From: an uncultured Sphingomonadaceae bacterium
Lineage (GTDB): Bacteria > Pseudomonadota > Alphaproteobacteria > Sphingomonadales > Sphingomonadaceae
Assembly (NCBI GenBank): GCA_946479505.1
Contig: CAMLGC010000039.1
Location: forward strand, 1 to 23,590
Direction: 5' to 3'
Length of the DNA stretch: 23,590 bases
Of this stretch, positions 15,737-22,695 are shown one piece after another. The position numbers and the translations under genes were made by a program. The notes below the pieces were generated by a model. The model was not told the origin of the DNA. It was given only the letters and a program-made list of their open reading frames with translations, and searched no databases. Each line of letters starts with the position of its first letter. Position 1 is the stretch's first letter.

Positions 15737-16003
15737 ATGAAGAAGATTGCCTTTGTCGTCGCTGCCGCCGGCCTGATGTCTCTGGCCGCCTGCAACAACA
15801 CCCCCGCCGCCGACGCGGTCGAGAACAACGCCGATGTGGTTGCGGACAATCTCGAGATGCAGGCCGACAACATGGAAGACATGGCCGACATGACGGCGAA
15901 CGACATGGCGGCCGACGCCATGGGCAACGCCGCCGACAACATGGAAGCGGCTGCGGACAACGTTCGCGACAACGCGGATGCGGTTGCCGACAACATGGAG
16001 TAA
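15737..16003 (+). CDS. Small acidic lipoprotein with Ala-Asp-Asn-Met heptad-like repeats
   Basis: An 88-residue protein. A lipoprotein signal peptide (MKK, hydrophobic core, LAAC lipobox) ends at C19, the predicted lipid-modified residue. The mature 70 residues are almost entirely Ala, Asp, Asn, Met, Glu and Val with one Arg and no Lys. They fall into 7-residue units of the type (V/Q/N)ADN(L/M)xx, seen near residues 36-39, 43-46, 71-74, 78-81 and 84-87. A strongly acidic Ala-zipper-like coiled coil, in the style of Braun-type small lipoproteins, is inferred; it lacks their C-terminal Lys for murein attachment. The start is set by GGGAG (15725-15729) 7 nt upstream. It has its own promoter and a terminator just downstream. 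No function is known to me. Confidence 0.85.
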   Translation: MKKIAFVVAAAGLMSLAACNNTPAADAVENNADVVADNLEMQADNMEDMADMTANDMAADAMGNAADNMEAAADNVRDNADAVADNME

Positions 16004-16006
16004 GCC

Positions 16007-16030
16007 GATCGGGTCTTTTCGACCCTGATC
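16007..16030 (+). other. Stem-loop immediately after the lipoprotein stop codon
   Basis: GATCGGGTC (16007-16015) pairs with GACCC and, after a bulged T, GATC (16021-16030) around TTTTC. It lies 13 nt before the terminator hairpin and may stabilise the 3' end of this abundant-looking small mRNA or assist termination. Confidence 0.5.
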
Positions 16031-16042
16031 GCTACCAGGAAC

Positions 16043-16070
16043 AGGGCGTCCCGAGAGGGGCGCCCTTTTT
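16043..16070 (+). terminator. Intrinsic terminator of the lipoprotein gene
   Basis: AGGGCGTCCC and GGGGCGCCCT form a 10-bp stem with one G-T pair around a GAGA tetraloop, followed directly by a run of T. This is the clearest Rho-independent terminator in the window. On the opposite strand no T-run follows, so it would not stop the converging EAL gene transcript. Confidence 0.9.
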
Positions 16071-16129
16071 CTTGCTAAGGCCTGCCACCGCCGGGGACGG
16101 AACGGGCCCTCTTCATGCTCGCGCCGTCC

Positions 16130-18070
16130 TCATCGCCCCTGGACGCGTTCCGCCAGCGCTTCGTTCGACAGCGGTTCGGCGCAGAGAAAGCCCTGATAGA
16201 GCTGGCAGCCTTCCTTGGCGAGCAGATCGAGCTGCTCCGGGGTCTCCACCCCTTCTGCGATTACGGTCAGCCCCAGCGAGCGCGCCATGTCGATCACACC
16301 GCGCACCACGACCCGGTCGCGCGCGCTGCCGGTGATGTCCTGCGACAGCCGCTTGTCGATCTTCAGATAGTCGAGGGGCAATGCCTTGAGATAGGCGAGG
16401 CTCGAATAGCCGGTTCCGAAATCGTCGATCGCGATCCGGAGACCGGCGCCGCGCAACGCGGCAAGCAAGGAGGCCGCGGCGCCGAGATCGTCGATCAGGC
16501 CCGATTCGGTGATCTCGACCGTCAGCCGCTGCCGCGGAAAGCCGCTCGTGTCGATTCGATCGAGGAACAGATCGGCGAAACCCGGCCGCGCGATGTCGGC
16601 CGCGGTGACGTTCACCGCCAGCCGGAGCTCCCTGAGCGGGGGCGGCCACGCTGCGGCATGGGCCAGCGCGAGGCGATGGATGTGATCGAACAGCGATCCT
16701 GCCAGGTCCGCGCGTTCGGCTGCGGCGAACAGCGTCTCCGCACCGAGCGGGCCGAAGCGCGGATGCTGCCATCGCGCGAGCGCCTCGACCCCGACGATCC
16801 GGCCCGTTGAAATCGCCACTTGCGGCTGGAACAACACCCCGATCTCGCCACGCTCCAAGGCATGGCGCAGATCGAGCGCGAGCGTTTCGATCGGCGCCAC
16901 CTCGGCCGCGTCCGCACCCGCGATGCGGATGATGGTGCCGTCCGACGCCTTTGCCTCGGCAAGTACCTCGCTTGCACGGTGGAGCAGCGCCGTCGCGCTG
17001 TCGCCGTCGCCGGCCTGGGTCACACCGATACGGCACCCGACGGTGGTCGCGAGCGCACCGATCGGGAAGGGGCGCCCAAGCTGCTCGGCGATCCGCTCGG
17101 CAAGCAGCAGCATTCGTTCGGGCGGCGCATCGGCTGCGATGAGAAACTCCGACCCGCCCATGCGGGCCGCGATCGCGCTGTCCGCTACGTCGCGCCTGAC
17201 ATGTTCGATACGCACGGCGGCTGCCTGGAGCAGCGCGTCTCCCGCCGCACGTCCATGCGCGGCGTTCACCAGATCGAACCGCGTGAGCGCGACCAGCATC
17301 ACGCCGGGGCGCACGCCCTCGGCGAGGCGGCGATCGAGCCATCGCCGGGCGCTGGCCGCGTCGCGAATGCCTGCGGGCGCACCATCGGTCCCCGACACCG
17401 GCTCGATCATCGATTCGACCGCGTCGCCGCTTCCGAGGCGCAGATGCTGGACGACGCGCCCGAGTCCGCGCAGGTCATGGGTGATCGCGGTCGTTTCCCC
17501 GGTCCCCGCCACTCGCCGCAGTTTGTCGATCGCCGCGCGCCGGTGCGCCGGCACGATCATCGCCAGCGCCTCGCGCCAGCCGATCGCCGGCCGGCTCCCC
17601 AGCAAGGCGGAGAGCGCCGGCAGCAGCTCGATCATGCGCGTGCCCGGCATCGTGCGCCAGCCGAGCGGCGCCGCGCCGGCCACCTGCGGGCCACGGCTGC
17701 CTGCCACCCGCCGAACATGCCGTTCGGCAAAGCGCAGCGCCTGGAGCAGGTCCGGCTCACCCGGGTCGGCGAGGAAGTGCGTCGCACCGGCATCATGGAA
17801 ATTGGCGAGCACCGGCACGTCGCCGCGGTTGACGAGCACGAGCATGGCATTGCCCGTCGCGGCGATCATGTCTCCGAGCGCGCGCGCCGCATCGAGCCCC
17901 TCGGCAAGTGCGTCGCGCGCGTCGATCAGGGCGATCTGCGCTCCGCTCATCAGGAAGCGCCGTTCGGCATCGTCGGTGCGGCGCGCGGCAACGACGCGCC
18001 ACCCGGCGCCTGTCGCCAGTGCCGCCAGCTCGTCGCGCGCACGAAACGAGAGGATGTAGAGTGGCGCCAT
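16130..18070 (-). CDS. c-di-GMP phosphodiesterase-type protein: pseudo-receiver, degenerate GGDEF, EAL
   Basis: A 646-residue cytoplasmic protein without membrane helices. Residues 1-122 look like a receiver fold that has lost its chemistry: D50 stands near the acceptor position, but the late Lys-Pro is replaced by LADP (100-103). Residues about 255-385 are a GGDEF domain whose active loop reads GGSEF (305-309), so cyclase activity is unlikely. Residues about 400-640 are an EAL domain with every catalytic landmark: E429 (EAL), N487, E519, D549-D550 (DDFGTG), K570 (KID), E606 and Q626. It should hydrolyse c-di-GMP to pGpG. The start at 18070 is preceded by GGAAAG. A longer frame to 18160 would overlap the moaA leader and is less likely. 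It is divergent from moaA. Confidence 0.93.
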   Translation of the reverse strand: MAPLYILSFRARDELAALATGAGWRVVAARRTDDAERRFLMSGAQIALIDARDALAEGLDAARALGDMIAATGNAMLVLVNRGDVPVLANFHDAGATHFLADPGEPDLLQALRFAERHVRRVAGSRGPQVAGAAPLGWRTMPGTRMIELLPALSALLGSRPAIGWREALAMIVPAHRRAAIDKLRRVAGTGETTAITHDLRGLGRVVQHLRLGSGDAVESMIEPVSGTDGAPAGIRDAASARRWLDRRLAEGVRPGVMLVALTRFDLVNAAHGRAAGDALLQAAAVRIEHVRRDVADSAIAARMGGSEFLIAADAPPERMLLLAERIAEQLGRPFPIGALATTVGCRIGVTQAGDGDSATALLHRASEVLAEAKASDGTIIRIAGADAAEVAPIETLALDLRHALERGEIGVLFQPQVAISTGRIVGVEALARWQHPRFGPLGAETLFAAAERADLAGSLFDHIHRLALAHAAAWPPPLRELRLAVNVTAADIARPGFADLFLDRIDTSGFPRQRLTVEITESGLIDDLGAAASLLAALRGAGLRIAIDDFGTGYSSLAYLKALPLDYLKIDKRLSQDITGSARDRVVVRGVIDMARSLGLTVIAEGVETPEQLDLLAKEGCQLYQGFLCAEPLSNEALAERVQGR

Positions 18071-18174
18071 GCTTTCCGGCCGCGCGGCAACGGCATCCCT
18101 CAAGCCTGCTCTCCCTCTCCGGCCTCCTCCCGTTGGTAGCGCCCAGCGCCGCCAACGCAATGCGCAAACGGGGG

Positions 18175-18203
18175 TTGTTCCCTGCGGAACGAGCGCTTAG
18201 CTC
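18175..18203 (+). promoter_or_regulatory. Possible promoter for leaderless moaA transcription
   Basis: TTGTTC (18175-18180), 17 nt, TAGCTC (18198-18203), then 7 nt to the moaA ATG. Spacing is ideal but the -10 is weak. No Shine-Dalgarno is present, consistent with a leaderless message. GTTCC-N4-GGAAC (18177-18190) is a small dyad over the -35. Confidence 0.35.
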
Positions 18204-18210
18204 TTGGTCG

Positions 18211-19209
18211 ATGGCCAGCGCCCCCGCCCTGATCGACCGCCATGGCCGCGCGATCACCTATCTGCGGATTTCGGTGACCGACAGATGCGACCTCAGGTGC
18301 CGCTATTGCATGGCCGAGCACATGACCTTCCTGCCCAGGGAACGCCTGCTCAGCCTCGACGAGATCGCGGTCATCGCCGAGCGCTTCGTTGCGCGGGGTG
18401 TGCGCAAGATCCGTCTTACCGGTGGCGAGCCGCTCGTGCGCCGGGACGTCACCGAACTCGCGCGCCGCCTGGGAGGACATCTCGGCCAGGGCCTTGACGA
18501 GCTTACGATGACGACCAACGCCACCCGGCTCGCCGACCATGCTGAGGAGCTTGTCGCTGCGGGGATGCGCCGCATCAACGTCAGCCTGGACAGCCGCGAT
18601 CCGGAAACCTTCCGCCACATCACCCGCCACGGCGACGTGGCGCGCGTCCTCGCGGGCATATTTGCCGCCCGGGATGCGGGGCTCGCGATCAAGATCAACA
18701 TGGTCGCACTCAAAGGCATCAACCAGCATGAGATCGCCCCGATGCTGGAATGGTGCGGCCGCGAAGGCTTCGATCTCACGTTGATCGAGACAATGCCGAT
18801 GGGCGCGATCGATGAGGAGCGTATCGATCGCTTCCTGCCGCTCACCGAGGTGTTCGAAGACTTGGCCTGCCGCGTCACGCTCACCCGGGAGCTCACCGGC
18901 ACCGGCGGGCCCGCGCGCTATTGGCGGGTTGCTCCACATGGCACGCGGCTAGGCCTGATTTCGCCGCTCACGGCCAATTTCTGTGATGGCTGCAACCGAG
19001 TCCGTCTCACCACGGAGGGCAAGCTCTTCCTCTGCCTCGGCCACGACGATGCGGTCGATTTGAAGGGCGCACTTCGGGGCGGCGGCCTCGCGGGTCTCGA
19101 TACCGCGATCGACGACGCGATGGCTGCCAAGCCGCGCCGCCATGATTTCCGCATTGCTGCGGGTGAAGCGCCGGCAGTCCAGCGTCACATGAGCGTGACC
19201 GGCGGATGA
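18211..19209 (+). CDS. moaA: GTP 3',8-cyclase MoaA
   Basis: A 332-residue radical SAM enzyme that, with MoaC, makes cyclic pyranopterin monophosphate in molybdenum cofactor synthesis. C26, C30 and C33 in CDLRCRYC bind the N-terminal [4Fe-4S] cluster and SAM. C248, C251 and C265 (FCDGC...FLC) bind the C-terminal cluster that holds GTP. The protein ends in the conserved GG (331-332) that completes the active site. TGGEPL (70-75) and NVSLDS (113-118) are also typical. The start at 18211 gives the standard N-terminus; the frame is open further upstream. It overlaps nadK by 4 nt and is divergent from the EAL gene. Confidence 0.98.
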   Translation: MASAPALIDRHGRAITYLRISVTDRCDLRCRYCMAEHMTFLPRERLLSLDEIAVIAERFVARGVRKIRLTGGEPLVRRDVTELARRLGGHLGQGLDELTMTTNATRLADHAEELVAAGMRRINVSLDSRDPETFRHITRHGDVARVLAGIFAARDAGLAIKINMVALKGINQHEIAPMLEWCGREGFDLTLIETMPMGAIDEERIDRFLPLTEVFEDLACRVTLTRELTGTGGPARYWRVAPHGTRLGLISPLTANFCDGCNRVRLTTEGKLFLCLGHDDAVDLKGALRGGGLAGLDTAIDDAMAAKPRRHDFRIAAGEAPAVQRHMSVTGG

Positions 19210-19985
19210 GGGAGGAAGCCCGCCGCGCGCTGCTCGCGTCCGATACCGCGGCCGCACAGTCGGCCGCTGCGATCTTGCGGGATCGCTACGAATGGGTTCC
19301 GATCGAGGCGGCCGACCTCGTCGTCGCGCTGGGCGGCGACGGTTTCATGCTGCAAACCCTCCACGCGATGCTCGATCGGCGCCAGCCGCAATGCCCCGTC
19401 TTCGGGCTCAATCTCGGCACGGTGGGCTTCCTGATGAACGAGTGGCGCATCGATGGGCTCGACGCGCGGCTTGCCCATGCGAAGGCGGTCAACGTCACCC
19501 CATTGTGCATGGAGGCGACGACGGTTTCGGGCGAGCAATGCCGAATCCCGGCGATTAACGAGGTCTCGCTGCTGCGCGAAACGCGCCAGACCGCCAAGCT
19601 CGAGGTGACCTTGAACGGCCGCGTCGTGCTGCCCGAACTCGCCTGCGACGGCATCCTCTGCGCGACGCCGGCGGGCTCCACCGCATATAATCTGTCCGCG
19701 CAGGGCCCGATCCTGCCGCTCGGTTCGTCGATGCTCGCGCTCACGCCGATCAGCCCCTTCCGCCCGCGGCGCTGGCGCGGCGCGATCGTGCCCGACAAGG
19801 CGCGCATCGGCATCCGCGTGCTCGAGCCCGAGAAGCGCCCGGTGAGCGCGGTTGCCGATCAGCGCGAGGTGCGCGAAGTGGCGCAGGTCGACATTGCGAT
19901 CGACCGCGCGCGCGACCTCACGCTCCTGTTCGATCCCGAGCACGCGCTCGACGACCGGATCACGATGGAACAGTTCGTTTCGTGA
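19206..19985 (+). CDS. nadK: NAD kinase
   Basis: A 259-residue kinase that phosphorylates NAD to NADP using ATP or polyphosphate. The ALGGDGFMLQ motif (41-50) carries the GGDG nucleotide-binding and catalytic signature. INEVSLLR (117-124) contains the conserved NE pair (N118-E119), and TPAGSTAYNLSAQGP is the second conserved block. Length and N-terminus are the usual alphaproteobacterial short form. The ATG overlaps the moaA stop (ATGA), so translation is probably coupled. A tRNA-Asn gene with its own promoter follows. Confidence 0.96.
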   Translation: MREEARRALLASDTAAAQSAAAILRDRYEWVPIEAADLVVALGGDGFMLQTLHAMLDRRQPQCPVFGLNLGTVGFLMNEWRIDGLDARLAHAKAVNVTPLCMEATTVSGEQCRIPAINEVSLLRETRQTAKLEVTLNGRVVLPELACDGILCATPAGSTAYNLSAQGPILPLGSSMLALTPISPFRPRRWRGAIVPDKARIGIRVLEPEKRPVSAVADQREVREVAQVDIAIDRARDLTLLFDPEHALDDRITMEQFVS

Positions 19986-20000
19986 AGGCGCATCTCACGC

Positions 20001-20030
20001 TTGCGTCACCGCGAATCCCGCTGCTATAGG
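20001..20030 (+). promoter_or_regulatory. Predicted promoter of tRNA-Asn
   Basis: TTGCGT (20001-20006), 18 nt, TATAGG (20025-20030), or 17 nt to CTATAG. It lies 40 nt upstream of the mature tRNA 5' end, just after the nadK stop. Confidence 0.5.
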
Positions 20031-20070
20031 CGCGCCTCTCGCGACGCCGAACACGCGCCGCCCAAGGCAT

Positions 20071-20145
20071 TCCCCGGTAGCTCAGTGGTAGAGCAATCGG
20101 CTGTTAACCGATCGGTCGCTGGTTCGAATCCGGCCCGGGGAGCCA
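20071..20145 (+). tRNA. tRNA-Asn (anticodon GTT)
   Basis: A complete 75-nt tRNA. Acceptor strands TCCCCGG (20071-20077) and CCGGGGA (20135-20141) pair fully, with discriminator G and encoded CCA (20143-20145). The anticodon stem ATCGG/CCGAT encloses CTGTTAA with anticodon GTT at 20103-20105. The T loop is TTCGAAT. The downstream 107 nt carry no duplicated 3' tRNA end and no integrase, so it is not an occupied integration site here. Confidence 0.97.
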
Positions 20146-20173
20146 CCTTCTCGACATCACAGCGGATCGGCTC

Positions 20174-20199
20174 GGAAGGCCGACAGCGTACCCTTCGTG
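20174..20199 (+). promoter_or_regulatory. Near-match to the EcfG promoter upstream of the catalase-family gene
   Basis: GGAAG (20174-20178), 17 nt, CGTG (20196-20199) differs from GGAAC-N17-CGTT at one base in each element. It is 53 nt before the start codon. Catalases are frequent EcfG targets, which makes it worth listing, but two mismatches in nine bases is weak. Confidence 0.25.
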
Positions 20200-20252
20200 A
20201 ACCGATTGCGTGCTCACGGGTTTGGCCAGGGCGCAGCCCAGGAGAACACGCG

Positions 20253-21350
20253 ATGGCCAGCCCCGTCCGCTACCGTCCCGATATCGAACAGCCCGACGAT
20301 GACGAGCGCGAGACGATCGCCGGGATCATCGATGCGATGCGCGGCGAAAGCCAGACGACCCGGGAACGCTACGGCAAGGCGGTGCGCACGTCGCATGCGA
20401 AGAGCCACGCGCTGGTGCGCGGCACGATCGAGGTGAAGGATGGGCTTCCGCCGGAGCTCGCACAGGGGCTGTTCGCGGAGCCGAAGACGTATGACGTCAT
20501 TGTTCGCATGGCGCACGTTCCCGGCGAATGCCTCGACGACAACAAGGTATCGTGCCCGCGTGGGATGGCGATCAAGATCTTCGATGTGGAAGGCGAGATG
20601 CTGCCCGGGCATTCCGGCGGGCACACGCAGGACCTGCTGCTCGACAGCGGCGCGGTCTCCTTTCCATCGCCGGGGCCGAAGGCATTCCTCGCCACGATCA
20701 AGCAGCTAGAGATGGTGACGCCGGCGCCCGAGCCGGTGAAGAGCGCCGTCTCGTTCGGTTCGCGCGGAATCAACGCGATCTTCAAGGCGTTCGGCAGCAA
20801 CAGTCCGAACATGGACTTCTTCGGCCACACGCCGCAGCACCCTCTCGCTGAGCGCTATTACAGCCAAACGCCGTTCCGCTACGGCGATTATATCGCCAAG
20901 TTCGCGATGATTCCCGTGGCGCCCGGACTGCGTGAGCAGGAGGGGGAAAAGCTCGACGTGAGCGGCGATCCCGACGCGTTGCGCCACGATGTCGTCGGCT
21001 GGCTGCGCGACCACGACGCCGAATACGATCTGTGCGTCCAGCTCTGCACCGATCTCGACGCGATGCCGATCGAGAACGCACTCACGACCTGGCCGGAGGA
21101 GGACAGCCCCTATCGCCCGGTCGCGCGGCTGCGCATTCCGGCGCAGGACGCCTATTCCAATGCCTATCTGGAAGAGGGCCTGTCGTTCGCGCCGACGCAC
21201 AGCCTCGCCGCGCACAAACCCATCGGCGGCATCAATCGCGCCCGCCTCGCCGCCTACGACCTGATGGCAGACGAGCGGCGGCGCATCAATAGCGCGCCGA
21301 CCGCCGAGCCGGCGGATATCGACGAATTGGCGATCGCCGAACCTGCGTAA
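20253..21350 (+). CDS. Catalase-family (SrpA/heme catalase-like) protein, divergent
   Basis: A 365-residue protein shorter than typical monofunctional catalases (about 480 or more). The distal-side motif is recognisable: R45 and H48 in VRTSHAKSHALVRG, followed by the PRGMAIKIFD strand (102-111) that in catalases reads RGFAVKFY. The distal Asn that usually follows is not evident (GHSGGHTQDLL, 119-129), and I cannot find the RxxxY proximal heme-ligand motif of true catalases. The C-terminus reads FAPTHSLAAHKPIGGINRAR, typical of the small catalase-related family. Heme binding and peroxidase-like activity are possible; true catalase activity is doubtful. The start at 20253 is set by AGGAG (20240-20244). 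It converges with the peroxiredoxin gene. Confidence 0.85.
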   Translation: MASPVRYRPDIEQPDDDERETIAGIIDAMRGESQTTRERYGKAVRTSHAKSHALVRGTIEVKDGLPPELAQGLFAEPKTYDVIVRMAHVPGECLDDNKVSCPRGMAIKIFDVEGEMLPGHSGGHTQDLLLDSGAVSFPSPGPKAFLATIKQLEMVTPAPEPVKSAVSFGSRGINAIFKAFGSNSPNMDFFGHTPQHPLAERYYSQTPFRYGDYIAKFAMIPVAPGLREQEGEKLDVSGDPDALRHDVVGWLRDHDAEYDLCVQLCTDLDAMPIENALTTWPEEDSPYRPVARLRIPAQDAYSNAYLEEGLSFAPTHSLAAHKPIGGINRARLAAYDLMADERRRINSAPTAEPADIDELAIAEPA

Positions 21351-21364
21351 CGCAGGGGAGGGAG

Positions 21365-21387
21365 GGGGGGCGCCCGCGCAGCCCCCC
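21365..21387. terminator. Hairpin between convergent catalase-family and peroxiredoxin genes
   Basis: GGGGGGC (21365-21371) pairs with GCCCCCC (21381-21387) around a 9-nt loop in the 43-nt gap between two converging stop codons. No T-run follows on either strand; a shared transcript end is inferred from position. Confidence 0.45.
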
Positions 21388-21393
21388 ATCTCG

Positions 21394-21876
21394 TCAGGCG
21401 TTATCGAGCATGTGCTCGGCCGAGCTCACCTTGAACTCGCCGGGCGCCTCGACGTTGAGCTGCTCGACGACGCCGTCATCGACGATCATCGAGTAGCGCT
21501 GGCCGCGCGTGCCCAACCCATAGGCGGAGCCGTCCATCTCCAGCCCGATCGCCTTCGCGAAATTGCCGTTGCCGTCGGCGAGCATCGTCACCTTGCCATC
21601 GGCGCCGCCCGCCTTGCTCCACGCCCCCATCACGAACGCGTCGTTGACCGCGGTGCAGGCGATTTCGTCGATGCCCCTGGCCTTGAGTTCATCGGCCTTC
21701 TCGACATAGCCGGGCAGGTGTTTGGCCGAGCATGTCGGCGTAAACGCGCCGGGAACCGAGAAGAGCGCGACCTTGCGGCCCTTGAAAAAATCGTCGGACG
21801 CGACCTGTTCGGGGCCGGCTTGGGTGGCCTTGACAAAGGTGGTGCTCGGCAGGCGGTCGCCAACGCTGATGGTCAT
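21394..21876 (-). CDS. Peroxiredoxin, Prx5 type
   Basis: A 160-residue thiol peroxidase of the AhpC/TSA-Prx5 group. Peroxidatic C49 lies in VPGAFTPTCSAKHLPGY, the Prx5 signature with the supporting P42, T46 and later Arg (TRGQRYSMIV). A second Cys, C74, is in the DEIACTAVND strand; whether it resolves the sulfenic acid is unknown, and glutathione/glutaredoxin recycling is usual for this group. The start at 21876 yields the family's standard N-terminus and has GGAGG about 10 nt upstream; the frame open to 21921 is not needed. It reduces H2O2 and organic peroxides in the cytoplasm. It is divergent from yqgE and convergent with the catalase-family gene, making a small oxidative-stress cluster. 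Confidence 0.94.
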   Translation of the reverse strand: MTISVGDRLPSTTFVKATQAGPEQVASDDFFKGRKVALFSVPGAFTPTCSAKHLPGYVEKADELKARGIDEIACTAVNDAFVMGAWSKAGGADGKVTMLADGNGNFAKAIGLEMDGSAYGLGTRGQRYSMIVDDGVVEQLNVEAPGEFKVSSAEHMLDNA

Positions 21877-21991
21877 ATCGGTCGTTCCTCCGTGAATCGC
21901 GGCCGCAGGCTTGCGGCGCACGGTAGCTTGGGAAGGGCGAGACGATTTTCAAGCGTGGCGGCGCGCGCGCCCGCCCGCTATGGTCGGGCGC

Positions 21992-22552
21992 ATGGAATCC
22001 AGCGTGTATCTAACCGGACAATTCCTGCTCGCGATGCCCGGAATCGGCGATCCCCGGTTCGAGCGCGCGGTGATTGCGATTTGCGCGCACGATTCGGGCG
22101 GTGCGATCGGAATCGGGCTTGGCGCACGGATCGAGGGGCTCGGCTTCCATGACCTGCTGTCCCAGCTCGAGATCGACCCCGGCGACGCACCAGACGTGGC
22201 GGTTCATTTCGGTGGCCCGGTGGAACCGCAGCGCGGCTTCGTCGTGCATTCCAAGGATTGGGGTGGGCAGGACACGATCGACGTTGCCGGACGGTGGGCG
22301 CTTTCGGGCACGACCGACGTGCTGCGGGCGATCGCAAGCGGGCAGGGGCCGAGCCATTGGCTCGTCGCGCTGGGCTATGCCGGATGGGGCGAAGGGCAGC
22401 TCGACGAGGAGATGCGCAGCCATGGCTGGTTCTCGACGGCGGGTGACGTCGATCTGATCTACGCTACCGCAAGCGGCGAGCGCTGGACTCGCGGCTTCGA
22501 GACGGCCGGCGTCGACCCGCGCCTGCTCACCGCGCAGGCGGGACGGGCCTAG
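21992..22552 (+). CDS. yqgE: YqgE/AlgH family protein (UPF0301)
   Basis: A 186-residue protein of the DUF179/UPF0301 family. The N-terminal YLTGQFLLAMPGIGDPRF (about 6-23), then AVIAICAHDSGGAIGI, a FGGPVEPQRGFVVHS block near 73-87 and the LGYAGWGEGQLDEEM block near 130-144 are diagnostic. Biochemical function is not established; the family was linked to alginate regulation in Pseudomonas. The start at 21992 gives the normal N-terminus; ATG 21980 (four codons longer) is possible. No Shine-Dalgarno is seen, and TATGGT lies 7 nt upstream, so a leaderless transcript is possible. It is divergent from the peroxiredoxin gene with 115 nt between. Confidence 0.95.
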   Translation: MESSVYLTGQFLLAMPGIGDPRFERAVIAICAHDSGGAIGIGLGARIEGLGFHDLLSQLEIDPGDAPDVAVHFGGPVEPQRGFVVHSKDWGGQDTIDVAGRWALSGTTDVLRAIASGQGPSHWLVALGYAGWGEGQLDEEMRSHGWFSTAGDVDLIYATASGERWTRGFETAGVDPRLLTAQAGRA

Positions 22553-22577
22553 CACGGCGGAGCTCCGCGGGGCTCCC

Positions 22578-22609
22578 GATCAGATATAAAGATATCTTTA
22601 TGTTTGATC
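22578..22609. promoter_or_regulatory. 32-bp dyad upstream of ahcY, probable operator (SahR-like)
   Basis: The core ATAAAGATATCTTTAT (22586-22601) is a perfect 16-bp palindrome in otherwise GC-rich DNA. Outer arms GATCA (22578-22582) and TGATC (22605-22609) are centred on the same axis, so 14 of 16 base pairs are symmetric. The right half overlaps the -35 of the ahcY promoter, which implies repression. SahR, an ArsR-family SAH-responsive repressor, is the known proteobacterial regulator of ahcY and methionine genes; assigning this site to SahR is inference. Confidence 0.75.
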
Positions 22610-22632
22610 CGGGGGCGCCCAGTCGCTATGTG
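22604..22632 (+). promoter_or_regulatory. Predicted sigma-70-type promoter of ahcY
   Basis: TTGATC (22604-22609), 17 nt, TATGTG (22627-22632), with GC before the -10 as at ettA and the lipoprotein gene. Transcription would start near 22639, giving a leader of about 57 nt. The -35 lies inside the operator dyad. Confidence 0.6.
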
Positions 22633-22695
22633 CGGCGCATCCGGCGGCTGAAAGGTGCGCCGCCATTCCTATTGATCGACCCAGGAGATTAACGC

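Noticed and set aside
15829..16003. Repeated GCCGACAACATGGA-like DNA, considered as a repeat array
   Set aside because: The repetition follows the reading frame and the ADNM protein heptads; copies are few, degenerate and without uniform spacers.
18071..18210. The moaA upstream region with a CGTTGG/CCAACG stem, considered as a molybdenum-cofactor riboswitch
   Set aside because: The gap is too short and lacks any motif I recognise from the Moco RNA; the best promoter would place the start next to the ATG.
20071..20252. tRNA-Asn as an integration site for a mobile element
   Set aside because: No integrase, no repeat of the tRNA 3' end downstream, and flanking genes have the same character as the rest.
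22632..22664. Two mutually exclusive hairpins in the ahcY leader, considered as an SAH or SAM riboswitch
   Set aside because: Both left arms compete for one 3' arm, but the first arm lies at or before the predicted start site, the GC content makes such pairings common, and no conserved SAH or SAM-II core is recognisable.
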